Positions 44,943 to 56,008 are shown, numbered from the stretch's first letter. The stretch is DNA of 64,000 bases from Gremmenia infestans (GCA_032629725.1 JAFEVB010000005.1:248001-312000), one strand, 5' to 3'. The notes: generated from the letters alone by a model not told the origin. Translations and numbers: made by a program.

Positions 44943-45689
44943 TACGATAGCGGGTAAGCTAGAGATGGCAACTGTTGAACAGAGAGATGATCTGATACCA
45001 AGTACAGCACTGAGGAGCGCTCGAGTTGCACCATCTTATAACTAGCCGGCCTGAGCGTGCTTGTTATGTTGATAAGCGTGGTGTTGATATATATGGGGAA
45101 GCATGCTCAGGATATGATTATTTAAGACGACTACATATGGGTATTCCATGTCTGGTGAGAAAGAGAGAGAGAGAGAGAATTTGTTTTGTTTCGTTTCATT
45201 TCATTGCATAGCGTTAGGGACTTTGTTTGGGGCATGGTTTGCTTTGCATTCATTGCTTCGAGGACCAGATATGTCTAGGAATAGCACGACATGGCGTTTC
45301 GGCAATTCAAGTTGCATTCAGATTGCGAGGGAAGAGAAGAGATCTGTACATATACTTCGTTGGCGCGAAATCTGGGCATTTACTTGTATGTGCCTGCGTC
45401 TTTAGAAGATTTATCATTCTACTTGTATGAAACGAGTACTTCTGCTAGCGTTGGTGCATACTTCTTGATAGTGATGTTCAACTATGGTTCTATGGATTTT
45501 GTCTGTGTATATATGGTTTGTTTACACTTTGCCTTGTTCTGGTTGAAGTCTGGGAATAACAATAACACTTAGTGCAATATATAAGATGGTTAATTCTTTC
45601 ATTTGGAAATATTCTAGTAAGTCTCTATATATACGCATTTGGATAAGCATGGAATAAGGCTTGGAAGAGAGCGAGAGAGAGAGAAATGT
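44943..45689. other. Intergenic, about 750 bp
   Basis: Holds an (AG)n microsatellite at 45162-45178 and a second GA-rich run near 45671-45683. Short overlapping open frames on the + strand are unconvincing. Confidence 0.5.
45162..45178. repeat. (AG)n microsatellite
   Basis: A short pure dinucleotide run in the 3' flank of the LON-RING gene. Confidence 0.85.
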
Positions 45690-46745
45690 TATAGACTTAT
45701 AGTATCAGTCAACACCCGAGCAAGGCCCGAGACAGCAGCTAGTTTATGGCTGGGACATGTAATGTGAGGTCCCGAGTAGAGTCATCCTGGACATTCCACG
45801 TCCAGAGATAATTCGGGACAAGGGACATTCCGAAAATAGCTCTCATGGTACCTAAGTGACTCTGGAAATCCTTCTGGAAATGTTTCGCGGACTACGGTGT
45901 GGTAGTATTCCCAGGATAATTGTACTTGGGTCTCAAATACAGGGATTTTGAGGGGAGGATACGCTCTTGGAGGGTCCAACCGCGGGATTCGAGGGGCAGG
46001 GCGGTCATTGAGCGACGGCAGAGTTCAGATGGGACAGCGCAGTCGTAGAGGACGTGGTTGGCTTTGTGGCCAGCTAGGACTTGGTTTCTTGCTCGTGAAG
46101 AAGGGCGAGCGAGAATGGAAGCAGGCCCATGCTATGCAGCAGCGATGTTCAGGGTTGGGCTTCTATATACACCGCTCATTAGACTGGCTTCTCATTCCTA
46201 GTCTTTAGGCTCGTCTTGAATCTGCAGCATCTTGAAGTCAGTATGCTTGGTATAAATATCTCATAACTCCTCACCGAGACATTCATTTACGTTTACGGGA
46301 AAGGGAGCTAGAGAATATGCACACAATGCCAAACGGAGTCTATCCACACATACGGAATCCCAAGCTTGCTCTTTCGCAATATAGATAGCATCTTTGAAAG
46401 TTTTCGAAAGTGCCACGTCTAGGATCCTTTCCCCAATTGCTTGATATTGTCTCTTTCTTCAGCGTAAGAAAATGACCTACTATCCCCCAACAATGACTTA
46501 GGATGGCATATGCGTATTTGGGGCAATCTTTAAAGTCATCGCCAAAGCACATCACTGTCTACCATCCATCGTGGGTGGATACGAGGCGTGTGGGAGTTGT
46601 CATTCCACCGCTATCTTTACATGGTGTGTGAGACTCGAAGCAAGTCTTCATCCACCGAGTCACCGACCATTGGTATAACTCCTTTGTGGCTCGGAGTAGA
46701 ATCAACTTCCTGGGTCGAAGGACTTGCGACTGTTAGGATGAAGTC
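45690..46745 (-). pseudogene. HET-domain (heterokaryon incompatibility) protein, decayed
   Basis: Reading the minus strand downward from about 46745, successive HET-family (PF06985) landmarks appear in the correct order but in shifting frames. They are ELYQWSVTRWMKTCFESH, PTRLVSTHDGW, YAYAILSHCWG, DAIYIAKEQ, LGIPYVWIDSVW, IQDEPKD.E.EASLMSGVY with NIAAA, LESRGWTLQERILPSKSLY, ETFPEGFPESL and HKLAAVSGLAR. In-frame stops at 46559-46561 (after DGW), 46198-46200 and 46192-46194 interrupt it, and the last two fall in IQD..DW. At least three frameshifts lie around 46370-46390 and 45940. The TAG and TGA stops are compatible with C:G-to-T:A changes. A CTAACAG acceptor-like end near 46733 suggests a lost upstream exon. 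An intact copy would act in non-self recognition and cell death; this one cannot. Confidence 0.85.
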
Positions 46746-47262
46746 GACCCGAAATTGAATAATTGGTTCCGCCTCGTTGGTCTCATCCTCATCCTCACTA
46801 TCATCCTTGAAAAGTGGACGCAGGATGGTTTTCTGCTCGCTCCTGTTAGCGTTTGATAGAGGACAGAATAGAATAGAATAGCCGAATATGTAAAGTACCT
46901 ACCTGAATAGGTATTGGGACTTTATATTCCTAGACAAATACAGACAAGCAACCAAATGAAGCTAAGAGACGGACGAGAAAACGAATCATTCGCTGTCGCT
47001 TGATAGTAAGCTTCACAAGTGACACAAGATTTATTGTATAAGTTAAGTCAAGTGGTGTTGATCCCACCAATCAAAATCCATTTCTGGGCCTTTTGCTAAT
47101 CTAGACATTCCCTACCCAACATGGTATCTCAACTATATACAATAACAGCCCCTGACGCCTTGCAAATGCGTGCCGATTTAGAGAACGCCGTTTTCATCAC
47201 CCAAAATAGGCAGGTCTTTTCCATGCCATGAAATAAACGCCCTTCCAAATGCTATCCATACA
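46746..47262. other. Intergenic, about 510 bp
   Basis: An acidic open stretch on the minus strand near 46741-46860 (LFKDDSEDEDETNEAEP) may be a remnant of the 5' part of the HET gene. Otherwise nothing is recognised; this is the 3' flank of SAC3. Confidence 0.4.
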
Positions 47263-50200
47263 TCAAGAAACACTCCGCGAATGCCTCTCTATTTCGTTTC
47301 TGTACCATTCTGACCCTTCATCCAGCTGTTCTCTGACTCTTTTCGCCCTTTCGAAGAGAGCCTCATCATCGTTGTCGTCAAAGGACCGCTTCCGCCTTGT
47401 TTGACTATCGTCCAATATCCCTGCTTTAGTCCTCTCCTTCAGATCCCTAATATTCTCATCCGGTTCCAAAGTCGTTTCGCGCTGCCCGGCCTCTGTCGAA
47501 TACTTTGATGGTACACTTCTTGGTATCGAATAGTGACTGGGCCGCTGTGGTGTCGATTGCTTTGAGATTCCGTCAAAAGAGCGCTTATGTCGAAGAAATT
47601 CTTTGGCCGCGGAAGTTGGCATTGGTGTCCCACCAGGCAGGGTTGTGATCCCCCTTGCTTTTAGACGGAAGTAATCAGTATGTACCCCACTGACCTGCCG
47701 GCGCTTTTCATCTTTGGAATCGTACGTGGACATGAGATGTATGCGCGATCCACCATTCAGATATGACGAATCAGACATCAAAGACCGTCGTAGTGGAACA
47801 TCAGATTTGCCGCGTTGATGCCTCTTTATGGGCTTTTTGAACGGTCGTTCGGATTGCTGTGATTTCTGAACAGTCGATTTGTCCTCATTCTGAACAATGG
47901 CTCGGATCTGCGTTTGCGAATCATGCACGCCACTTAGGATGCCCGTTGCGCCAAGTAGGCTCTCCAAGCTACCTCTTCGACTACCACCCGTAGAAACCCG
48001 CGCAGAAGCCCGAAAATCCTCCACTATGTTCGCAGATTGCGCTGCCTTGGAGGCGCTCATACTCTCGGCCATTTCCCGCATCGCTTGACGATTTTCTCTG
48101 CCTACACGCTTCTGCCTTAGTTGGCGCGCTCCCTGCCTCCACTTGTTCAAGTACTTCGTGCTCAAGAAGTATTGCCTGAATTGATCGGCTTCTTTTTTCG
48201 CCAACTCGTCTGCCTTTCTGATGGCCTTTTCATACTCATCCTTTTGGAATAACTCAACAGTTTCCTTAAGTAAATTTTCCACGGTCAACTGAGTAAAATG
48301 TTCTAGTAGACCATCGTCTCCCAGCGCAACCCAATTAGCTAATCGTTCCAGTCTCGCTTCCCGATTAAGGTTTCGAGGCTGATTAGACCAATTCGTTGGG
48401 CTCATTTGGCTTTGCCCACTGACCCCCTGGAAATTGTTTTGGAGGAAGTTCGGTGCTTCAGGTTGCGGAGGCACAGAAGCGGCGGTTTGCTGCAAAGGTG
48501 GGAATGCAGGCGTAGGTGTAGGGGGCTTGTTGAAGAGAGAAGCCTGAGGCAGTGGGGATTGACTCGTGGGGAACGTAGGTCTATTTGAAGGTTCAGAAAC
48601 TGCGACTGGTTGCTGCCCGAAGAACGACGGTGGTGGAACTGAAGTCTCAGGAGGGGCTGCAGGAACGGTGTATTCCCCCAAAGACAGCGGTTCTTGAATA
48701 TTATTTTCTGTAGGTGTGGTAGAGGGCGGCTGACCAAAGTTAAATAGGGACGAAGGTTGGGTGGGGATCGATGGTGTCGAAACAGAGGGCGGTTCCTTCG
48801 CTGGCTGCTTCGAGAATGCAGAAGAGGGATCGGATTGTTGTGTGAAGGGTGAGGTCTCTAGCTTTTTGGTAAAAGAGGAAGGACTGTCGGGCTGCTTTGC
48901 GACCAAGGGAGCACCTTCGAACGAGGTCTCTGGGGCCTTTGGAAAAAACAAGGGGGAGCTTGGCTGCGCAGCTGGGGGTTTCTCAGCAGGCTTCAAGTTA
49001 AAAAAATCTTTGTTGAACGTCTTCGGCTGCGTGATGCTGTCGAATAATGATCCAGGCGTCATGGTGCCTTCTTGCACAGCCGTCTCGTGAGCTTCTTGAC
49101 CACTACTAGAGCCTGTGGTGGTGGTTGGGACGTTTGCGGGCTTTGTTTGTTGGGCTGAAGAGTCATCATCATTCACGAATAAGCTTTCTTCGTCGATACC
49201 GCTCTCTTCCACACTCTCCTGAATCTTTTTTCCCTCCTCATCATAAACCGTGCTGTAGATAACTTCCAGCAATGAGTGATAACCACGCTTTCGCTCTACG
49301 AGATCGTACGAGTGGTTTTGCTTCAGTGGCGGGAAAGGATCTGATACCCCTTCTGACTCGAAAGATAGGCATTCTTCACCATCGATATCGTCAAAATTTA
49401 GCCCATACGCCTCGGCGAATGAGATAATGTCGCCTTCATCGTCAAATCTCAGATACTCGTTCAATTTGGACAGCGTCCAATCCTTAGTCTGGTCTCGTTG
49501 TTTGCGGTATGATGCTAGTATTGTCTTCAGGATCGATTTTCGGACGCTATTAAAATGTATCTCAGCGAAACATGCCATGGTATAGGACACCTTCTTGTCT
49601 GCAACGATGGTAAAAAATCGCGAGAAGGCGTTTTGGGCGACGTCCGTGGTGGCTTGAGGTTTCAGAGGACCCCGTGTGTCCCAGGTGTTCTGCAACGCTT
49701 CCACGAGAGTTATTGCAGTACGGATCTGGTCCGACTCTCCCCAATACTTCCAACCCCAGTTCTGGACAGTCTGTAATATCCCTGGACTGTCACTGTTTAA
49801 CAAGGCATAGTATGATCTGAATTCCGCTTCATTTTTACAATCCACACCTTGTATTTCGCAATCGTCGTAGGTTTGCATTAGGGAAAGAAGTGTCTTTCCT
49901 AGCTGTTCCCTCTCCTGTTGCTCTATAAATTCTTCGGCTGGTTCCACACCTTGTCTTGACAATTGATGTAAAGCCATCACGTGAAATCGAGTTATGTGCT
50001 CGAGGCAATAGATCTGGTCAGGAAGTTCGGATGTGTTTATTGAAGCCTGCTGGAAGACGAAGTCCCGACGAATTTCTCGAGTTCGATCCCACAGAAAGGG
50101 ATGTACCTTGGGGAGGTTTTCTTCTTCGTCCCCTAAGACAGTTCTGAAGAGATAGTCGAGGGTTCTAGTGAGAGCTGCAGGCGATCTCACATCCATAGGT

Positions 50201-51813
50201 AAAGGTGCATCTTGACCAGCAGCTGATCGCGCAAAAGCTTTGATCATTTTATGAGGAGCTGGATATGATTGCCCGTCAGGACCGACTACCGTTTCTGCAC
50301 CCATGACATTCCGCTCATAGATCCTATTCGCCTTTTCGAAGTCCGGGCACATATCCTCACATATTCCGTTGAAATCAATAGCCTCGCTGAGTTTCTTTGG
50401 CTTATCTGGATCGTCAAACAAGCCTGCACGTATTAGACATGCGCGGACTTTATTTCGATATTCTTTTGACGCTCTCCAGTAAGTTTCCACAGCGGGCTTA
50501 AAGTTTGGATCATTAGGGGTCAAATCGGGCCATGATGGAGAGATTATACTCTCTTTCCGGAGGAGTTGGTCAATCTTGGCCGCTGCAGCGCTGCTCGCGG
50601 TGCCATTGGCGCGACTTGCAGACTGGGGAGGAAATTTTGATAGTGGTGAAGGTTTTGTGGTTGAGAATCCATTTGTGCTCGGCTTGGGGAAGGCACCATT
50701 CGAAGGTGCAGAACTCGTGGAGGGGCGTGAGCCAAATGCATTCGATGCCCCGTTGGACTTGTTAGAGTAGTTTGAAGAATTTCCATTGGTAGAGGCTCCA
50801 AAGGGGGACGGATTAGATGGTGGGAAAGAGCTGTTAGGGCTAGAAGTAGCATTGGCAAAGCCGTTCGTCTGCGGGGGAATTGCGCCAAACGGATTCGAGA
50901 GGGACGTATTTGAGGATGCGCCAACCGTTGTTGGGGGCTTGTCAAACGAGTTCGTAGATGACACGGCAGCTTTAGTACCTGATGGTGCTCCAAATACACC
51001 CATCAAAGGTTGGTTGAAGGAGTTCGTAGCTGGTTCTCCCGATGGCATTCCAAAGACACTTGAGGTCGAAGTCGAAGGCTGTGAAGGACCGCCAAACGGA
51101 TTCGTGGAATTTGTACCCGCTTGGTTCCCAGAGGGTGCTCCAAAGACGCCCGATGAAGGTGGGGTTGGCTGTGAGGGTGCGCCGAAAGGATTACTTGTCG
51201 AGCTTAAGGAGGAGAACGGATTCGATTTCGTAGTAGCATCTTCCTTTGCGCTAAACGGATTGAATGCACCATTGGCGGGAGCGGAAAACGGGGAAGAATT
51301 CGTTTTGGTGTTGTTTCCGAATGGGTTCGAAGAGGGTACTGGGGAGGCAGCTTTGCTGAATGGGTCTACCTTCTGCTCCGTGGGGGGGTCTGTAAATCGG
51401 ACTTGCTTGTTGGCTTGAAGGCCGCCTCTTGGGGTGCCTCTTCCACCTCGCCCGTTGACCATCGTACCGTTATGATGTCCCCTCTGTTCGCGCTTTGCTG
51501 CATTATCGATCCGCTCCTGTTCGAAGGCGTTTGGGGGTTGGGTTTTCGATGAGGTGCCTGTAGAGCTTGAGTGACCGTTTTTTTTCTGGTACTTGAGCTG
51601 CTTGCCTGCACCACGAGAATTGTAGGTGTTGAAATTGTCCTGCAATGCCCGCGGCCCAGTTGCGATGAGGGGGGGAATATTATTATGACGCGCATTTGAC
51701 TTACTGGAGGAGTTTGAAGCTCCTCGACTCGTCGCACCGCGTCCTCTTGATCCTCTGGAACGATTTGGGGTAGACCCGCGTGTGCTGCGAGTATTACTGC
51801 CTCGGAGCAGCAT
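47263..51813 (-). CDS. SAC3: Sac3/GANP nuclear mRNA export factor (TREX-2 scaffold)
   Basis: A single uninterrupted exon of 1516 residues. The first about 130 residues are Arg/Gly/Ser-rich. Residues about 150-400 contain many NPFG/FGAPS-type repeats, as in FG nucleoporins; in Sac3 this zone contacts the export receptor Mex67. The SAC3/GANP helical domain (PF03399) lies at about 480-790, with GICEDMCPDFEKANRIYERN, DVRSPAALTRTLDYLFRTVL, HPFLWDRTREIRRDFVFQQ and SRFFTIVADKKVSYTMACF. A Pro/Ser-rich linker follows. A helical charged segment at about 1160-1260 (EKAIRKADELAKKEADQFRQ) is placed where Cdc31/Sus1 bind in yeast. TREX-2 tethers active genes to the pore and exports mRNA. Long open frames on the opposite strand are shadows of the repeat-rich coding strand. 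Confidence 0.93.
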   Translation of the reverse strand: MLLRGSNTRSTRGSTPNRSRGSRGRGATSRGASNSSSKSNARHNNIPPLIATGPRALQDNFNTYNSRGAGKQLKYQKKNGHSSSTGTSSKTQPPNAFEQERIDNAAKREQRGHHNGTMVNGRGGRGTPRGGLQANKQVRFTDPPTEQKVDPFSKAASPVPSSNPFGNNTKTNSSPFSAPANGAFNPFSAKEDATTKSNPFSSLSSTSNPFGAPSQPTPPSSGVFGAPSGNQAGTNSTNPFGGPSQPSTSTSSVFGMPSGEPATNSFNQPLMGVFGAPSGTKAAVSSTNSFDKPPTTVGASSNTSLSNPFGAIPPQTNGFANATSSPNSSFPPSNPSPFGASTNGNSSNYSNKSNGASNAFGSRPSTSSAPSNGAFPKPSTNGFSTTKPSPLSKFPPQSASRANGTASSAAAAKIDQLLRKESIISPSWPDLTPNDPNFKPAVETYWRASKEYRNKVRACLIRAGLFDDPDKPKKLSEAIDFNGICEDMCPDFEKANRIYERNVMGAETVVGPDGQSYPAPHKMIKAFARSAAGQDAPLPMDVRSPAALTRTLDYLFRTVLGDEEENLPKVHPFLWDRTREIRRDFVFQQASINTSELPDQIYCLEHITRFHVMALHQLSRQGVEPAEEFIEQQEREQLGKTLLSLMQTYDDCEIQGVDCKNEAEFRSYYALLNSDSPGILQTVQNWGWKYWGESDQIRTAITLVEALQNTWDTRGPLKPQATTDVAQNAFSRFFTIVADKKVSYTMACFAEIHFNSVRKSILKTILASYRKQRDQTKDWTLSKLNEYLRFDDEGDIISFAEAYGLNFDDIDGEECLSFESEGVSDPFPPLKQNHSYDLVERKRGYHSLLEVIYSTVYDEEGKKIQESVEESGIDEESLFVNDDDSSAQQTKPANVPTTTTGSSSGQEAHETAVQEGTMTPGSLFDSITQPKTFNKDFFNLKPAEKPPAAQPSSPLFFPKAPETSFEGAPLVAKQPDSPSSFTKKLETSPFTQQSDPSSAFSKQPAKEPPSVSTPSIPTQPSSLFNFGQPPSTTPTENNIQEPLSLGEYTVPAAPPETSVPPPSFFGQQPVAVSEPSNRPTFPTSQSPLPQASLFNKPPTPTPAFPPLQQTAASVPPQPEAPNFLQNNFQGVSGQSQMSPTNWSNQPRNLNREARLERLANWVALGDDGLLEHFTQLTVENLLKETVELFQKDEYEKAIRKADELAKKEADQFRQYFLSTKYLNKWRQGARQLRQKRVGRENRQAMREMAESMSASKAAQSANIVEDFRASARVSTGGSRRGSLESLLGATGILSGVHDSQTQIRAIVQNEDKSTVQKSQQSERPFKKPIKRHQRGKSDVPLRRSLMSDSSYLNGGSRIHLMSTYDSKDEKRRQVSGVHTDYFRLKARGITTLPGGTPMPTSAAKEFLRHKRSFDGISKQSTPQRPSHYSIPRSVPSKYSTEAGQRETTLEPDENIRDLKERTKAGILDDSQTRRKRSFDDNDDEALFERAKRVREQLDEGSEWYRNEIERHSRSVS

Positions 51814-52366
51814 CGTTCTTGTCGTGAATCATGGAGAGTAAGCGCGGAGGAGAGCAGAGGATATTTATGGAGGAGACACCCGGTGGTGAATAGGATTTGC
51901 GCTCCTATTATTGTGCCATTTGTGTTCTTTGTTTTGCTCTACCGCTTCGTCGCATTCAGTCACTGAATCTCAATGCTATCGAGCTAGTCCAGCATCGGCG
52001 ATTATATATTCTGCCATAGTACACCGCCCGATTTACAAATAAATTGTCCAGGAACCGCATACCTTCACTTCTTTCACTCTCGGATATTGTTGTTTTATCG
52101 ACTCTGATGTAGATAGATATATGTAATTTGGCCAAGAGGATAATGACCGTTGGTAATGTTCACGAAGTCAAGGATTCTCTTTGTTCAGACTGATGAGTTT
52201 CTAACTTATGGGCTACATACTGTTAAATAGCTGGTGCAGGCCGAGTCTTTCAACAGCAAAGGACAGGTATAAGTATCCTCGTAAAATGCTCAAAGTACGC
52301 CTTGTAAGACACGGACGCCAGTTTTCTGTAGCCCCAAACGCCCAAGCGAACGCCAATTATGCCTGC
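51814..52366. other. Intergenic, 553 bp
   Basis: Promoter of SAC3 and 3' flank of LTV1, both on the minus strand. No further feature is seen. Confidence 0.5.
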
Positions 52367-53599
52367 TCAAGCTTTTCGTGACCTAATCCTCGCAGGTCCC
52401 AACCCTTTCCTTACTTCATCAAGTTGTTCCATACCACTTTGGTATTTCCCTTTCTTGATATGCTTCTTGCCGCTCATGGAGTAACCACCGAGGAAATCAT
52501 CCATGATACTGTCAAAATCCCCTCTCACTGGACCCTGCACGCTTGATGCAGTAGAGATAGCAGACATAGCAGATACAGAGCCCGTGTCGTCCATGTCGTC
52601 CATATCCTCGTTGTACTGCTCTTCGATCTTCTCAAATCGTGCATCTAAGGTGGTAAGGCCTTCCGTTCGGAACATTGATGAGGATGTCATGGAATAAGTA
52701 GATGGATTCGTCAAGGCTCCCTTTCTCTTCTTCTTCCGGCCTCCATTCGTGGTGGTAGTCATGAGTGAAGATTGAAAGTCTGATGGTGGGGCTTGTCCTT
52801 TAAACTTCTGGTCCTTCTTGAACTTGCTGAAATCCGCCATCCAGTCGCCATCTCCATGATCTTCTCGCTCATCTTTTTCGGTGGATTCTGACGCAACTGG
52901 GGGGTCTTTATATTCTTTTGCAGGCTTCGCTGTGTCATCCGACTCCCACCCCTGATCGTCCTCATCCCACGCACCTTGTTCGAATTCCTCCTCCTCGATC
53001 TCTTCACCATCCTTCGCCAACTCTCCAAAGATATCATCATCCTCCTCCACATAAGCCTCGTCCTCTAGAGCCTCCAAGACTTCCCTTAATCTTGGGTCCA
53101 TATCAGGTTGGAATCCTGCGAGCGCATCTGGAACTTCTTGCTGGGCTTGATATGTTGCCTTTCGGAGATTTTTTGAAGGTAGGATTTCCTCATCGAACAG
53201 CGCTTCCGCCCGATCCTCAATACTCGCATCCCTCAGCGCATCTTCTAGAGATTGCTTCCCTTTGCCCTTGTTCTTGGGTGCAGGGGCTGCCACAAAATGG
53301 GCTTCTCCTCCGCCTTTTCCCAAGTCGCGCATGTGTTGCATGTAATCGTACTCGGTATCATCGTAGTAAACGCCATAGTTGGCAGCTTCGCCCTCATTGT
53401 CTCTGATCTGTTCCACATCGGACCCAAGTTCGGAGGCAAGGTCGTCGAGTTTCTTGACTTTATTCGCGTTTGGTACCGCCGTGGGGTTCAGGACCATAGA
53501 CGAGGCCTCTGCATCGTGAATTAACGGATCATTTTGTGGGCGATGTACGAGAGTGAAATGAGTTGCAGTTTTCTTATCGATCCATTTTTTGCGAGCCAT
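52367..53599 (-). CDS. LTV1: Ltv1, 40S ribosomal subunit maturation/export factor
   Basis: An intronless 410-residue protein. The N-terminus MARKKWIDKKTATHFTLVHR is the family signature (PF04180), followed by RPQNDPLIHDAEASSMVLNP and YDDTEYDYMQHMRDLG. The middle is very acidic (EEDDDIFGELAKDGEEIEEEEFEQGAWDEDD). The C-terminus carries ERFEKIEEQYN-like text (TLDARFEKIEEQYNEDMDDMDD) and a basic end (KKHIKKGKYQ). Ltv1 joins late pre-40S particles near Rps3/Enp1 and supports their export. The gene shares its upstream region with LSG1. Confidence 0.93.
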   Translation of the reverse strand: MARKKWIDKKTATHFTLVHRPQNDPLIHDAEASSMVLNPTAVPNANKVKKLDDLASELGSDVEQIRDNEGEAANYGVYYDDTEYDYMQHMRDLGKGGGEAHFVAAPAPKNKGKGKQSLEDALRDASIEDRAEALFDEEILPSKNLRKATYQAQQEVPDALAGFQPDMDPRLREVLEALEDEAYVEEDDDIFGELAKDGEEIEEEEFEQGAWDEDDQGWESDDTAKPAKEYKDPPVASESTEKDEREDHGDGDWMADFSKFKKDQKFKGQAPPSDFQSSLMTTTTNGGRKKKRKGALTNPSTYSMTSSSMFRTEGLTTLDARFEKIEEQYNEDMDDMDDTGSVSAMSAISTASSVQGPVRGDFDSIMDDFLGGYSMSGKKHIKKGKYQSGMEQLDEVRKGLGPARIRSRKA

Positions 53600-53929
53600 A
53601 TTTGCGGTATTTGGCTGTCGAGAATTTGTGCTGTGTGGTTGTACGAAGTAGATTGCTGAAGACTCTCCAAAAAATATTCTTAGTGGGGTTGCGATTGGCG
53701 CGGGGCAAATTTCTGCGTCACAAACCTTTGATCAATCAGCACTACCCTCGACTACCCTCCTTGGAACATCACACACGACTACAAATATTTACAAAGGAAC
53801 ACGGATACCAGTGTTTCGAATCAACAATTTCAACAGATTTAGTGTCGGTGGAACAATCTATCAACCACTTCAGCTACACCTTCGCCACCTTGGTCTCGAA
53901 ACTTAGAAAGCAGCAAGGCCTACTGCAAG
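53600..53929. promoter_or_regulatory. Bidirectional promoter LTV1 / LSG1
   Basis: 330 bp between two divergent ATGs. No TATA box is obvious. A GC-richer core (gattggcgcggggc, about 53693-53706) lies nearer to LTV1. I did not find a perfect PAC or RRPE element as known from yeast ribosome-biogenesis promoters. Confidence 0.55.
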
Positions 53930-56008
53930 ATGGTTCTCGCAAAGTCGAAGAATGCCGTTGGGCTGGGAAACAGGTACGAGTTTAATTATTTGATGTGTTC
54001 ATCGCTATACTAACAATCCGCAGTCTGATGAACGATCGGTTTGGGAAAGGCAAAGGCGCAGATCGCAAGAAGGTCACAACTGCAGGAATTCACAGAATCA
54101 ACCATACTACAGGAGAATCGGTACGTAACCTCTATTTATTTTCTGATAAATGCTCACAAGTCACAGTATGTCACAAGCGAGCGGAAAGAGGCCAGTTGGG
54201 TCAAGATGAAGTCGGTTACCGAACAAGCAGCACTCGACGAATTCTTGTCGACGGCCGAACTGGCAGGCACCGATTTCACAGCAGAGAAGATGAACAACGT
54301 CAAGATCATCCATACGGACCAGAAGAACCCATACCTATTGTCTGCGGCGGAGGAACGAGCAGCAGTTGGAAAGCAAAAAGCACACAAAGACAAATTAACA
54401 GTTCCAAGAAGACCAAAATGGGATTCGACGACGACCCCCGAGCAACTTGACCGGATGGAAAGAGACAGTCTACTGGAGTGGCGAAGAGGTTTGGCCGAGC
54501 TACAGGAAAATAATGATTTACTCATGACCCCCTTCGAACGGAATCTCGAAGTCTGGAGACAATTATGGAGAGTTATCGAGAGATCCGACCTTGTCGTCCA
54601 AATTGTGGATGCGCGGAATCCATTGTTGTTCCGATCAGACGATTTGGAGAGATATGTGAAGGACGTTGATCCGCGGAAGGAGAATTTACTGTTGGTAAAT
54701 AAGGCAGATATGTTGACCCTGGAACAACGCAAAGCCTGGGCAGATCATTTTGTGGAAGTAGGCATCTCTTACAAGTTCTTCTCTGCTAGTCTTGCGAAAG
54801 AGATGAATGAAGCTCGTGAAGATGATTCCGAGGAGGAGGAAGACGACGCCGCCGGAGAGCCCGTTAGTTCAGCATCAAAGCTTGCGGAGAAGGCTCAGAA
54901 GCTGGATCTAGAAAGTGATGAGGACGAGGACGAGGAAGACGAAGCTGATGGAGAGGAGGAAAGCACTCGAATATTGACAGTCCATGAACTGGAAGCTCTA
55001 TTCCTGTTGCACGCACCGGAAAATGAAGGTGAGATGTTTCTGATGTTCACATTCTGGGCACTGCTAACTGATGTAGACGCCGATTCAGAGGCCCCCAGAA
55101 AAACACAAATCGGTTTAGTTGGATACCCCAACGTTGGAAAATCTTCCACCATCAATGCACTGATCGGTTCCAAGAAGGTATCCGTGTCTTCAACCCCAGG
55201 AAAGACGAAGCATTTCCAGACCATTCATCTCAGTGAAAAGGTCCTGTTGTGCGATTGCCCTGGTCTTGTATTCCCAAACTTTGCAACTACAAAAGCAGAA
55301 CTCGTCTGCAATGGTATCCTCCCTATTGACCAACTTCGAGAATTCACAGGTCCGGCAGGACTTGTAGCAAAGCGAATCCCGCAGCCTTTCTTGGAAGCTG
55401 TGTATGGAATGAAGATTAGTACCAGACCTCTTGAAGAAGGTGGGACTGGTGTTCCAGCAGCAGAGGAAATCTTATTGGCTTATGCGAAGGCTCGTGGTTT
55501 CACAAGAACCGGTCAAGGACAACCAGATGAGTCCCGAGCAGCAAGATACATCTTGAAGGATTACGTCAAGGGCAAACTTCTGTTCTGCGCACCGCCTCCT
55601 GGGGATATCGATCCTCTCGACTTCAACCGTGAGCTATACGACGAGGGTCATCTCCCAGAGAAGAGACGTCTGGCACTGGCAGCTATGGATTCGACGTTAG
55701 ATGGTCAATCACTTGCCGACTCGGAGGTCATCCCACAACAAGAAGGTAGCAAGTCGAAGAAGCTTGATGGTGCGTTCTTCGGAGCAGGACAAGGTAACGC
55801 GGGTCACTTAAAAATGCCTTTCAGTCACAAGTACACAGAGCAGGGCACAGCGAGTGGAAAGCAGCTCTCAGGCCGAAAGCAGAAGACCATGTTAGCGCTG
55901 GAGAAGGACTTGGACCCCAATGATGTCAAGTTATTGACGAGTAAGAAGCATTTCAAGGCAGGAACAAAAGGGAACGGGAAGCGAAGAGCGGATTATTTCG
56001 CCGATTAA
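53930..56008 (+). CDS. LSG1: Lsg1, large-subunit GTPase (60S export/cytoplasmic maturation)
   Basis: Four exons, 53930-53973, 54024-54120, 54167-55028 and 55077-56008, encode 644 residues. The first exon supplies MVLAKSKNAVGLGN, the expected basic start. It is a circularly permuted GTPase: G4 (LLVNKADML, about residue 222) precedes G1 (GYPNVGKSS, about 349) and G3 (DCPGLVFP). LEVWRQLWRVIERSDLVVQIVDARNP is the family hallmark. An acidic insert (EEEEDDAAGEP; DEDEDEEDEADGEEE) separates the two parts. Intron 3 (55029-55076) is 48 nt, has a GTGAGA donor and a GCTAAC branch, and contains no stop in frame; retention would insert 16 residues just before G1. Lsg1 releases Nmd3 from 60S subunits in the cytoplasm. 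Confidence 0.94.

Noticed and set aside
50786..51418. 210-residue plus-strand frame inside SAC3
   Set aside because: It is the antisense of the FG/NPFG-repeat coding strand; its Gly/Glu/Pro-rich text mirrors the repeats and has no splice or family support.
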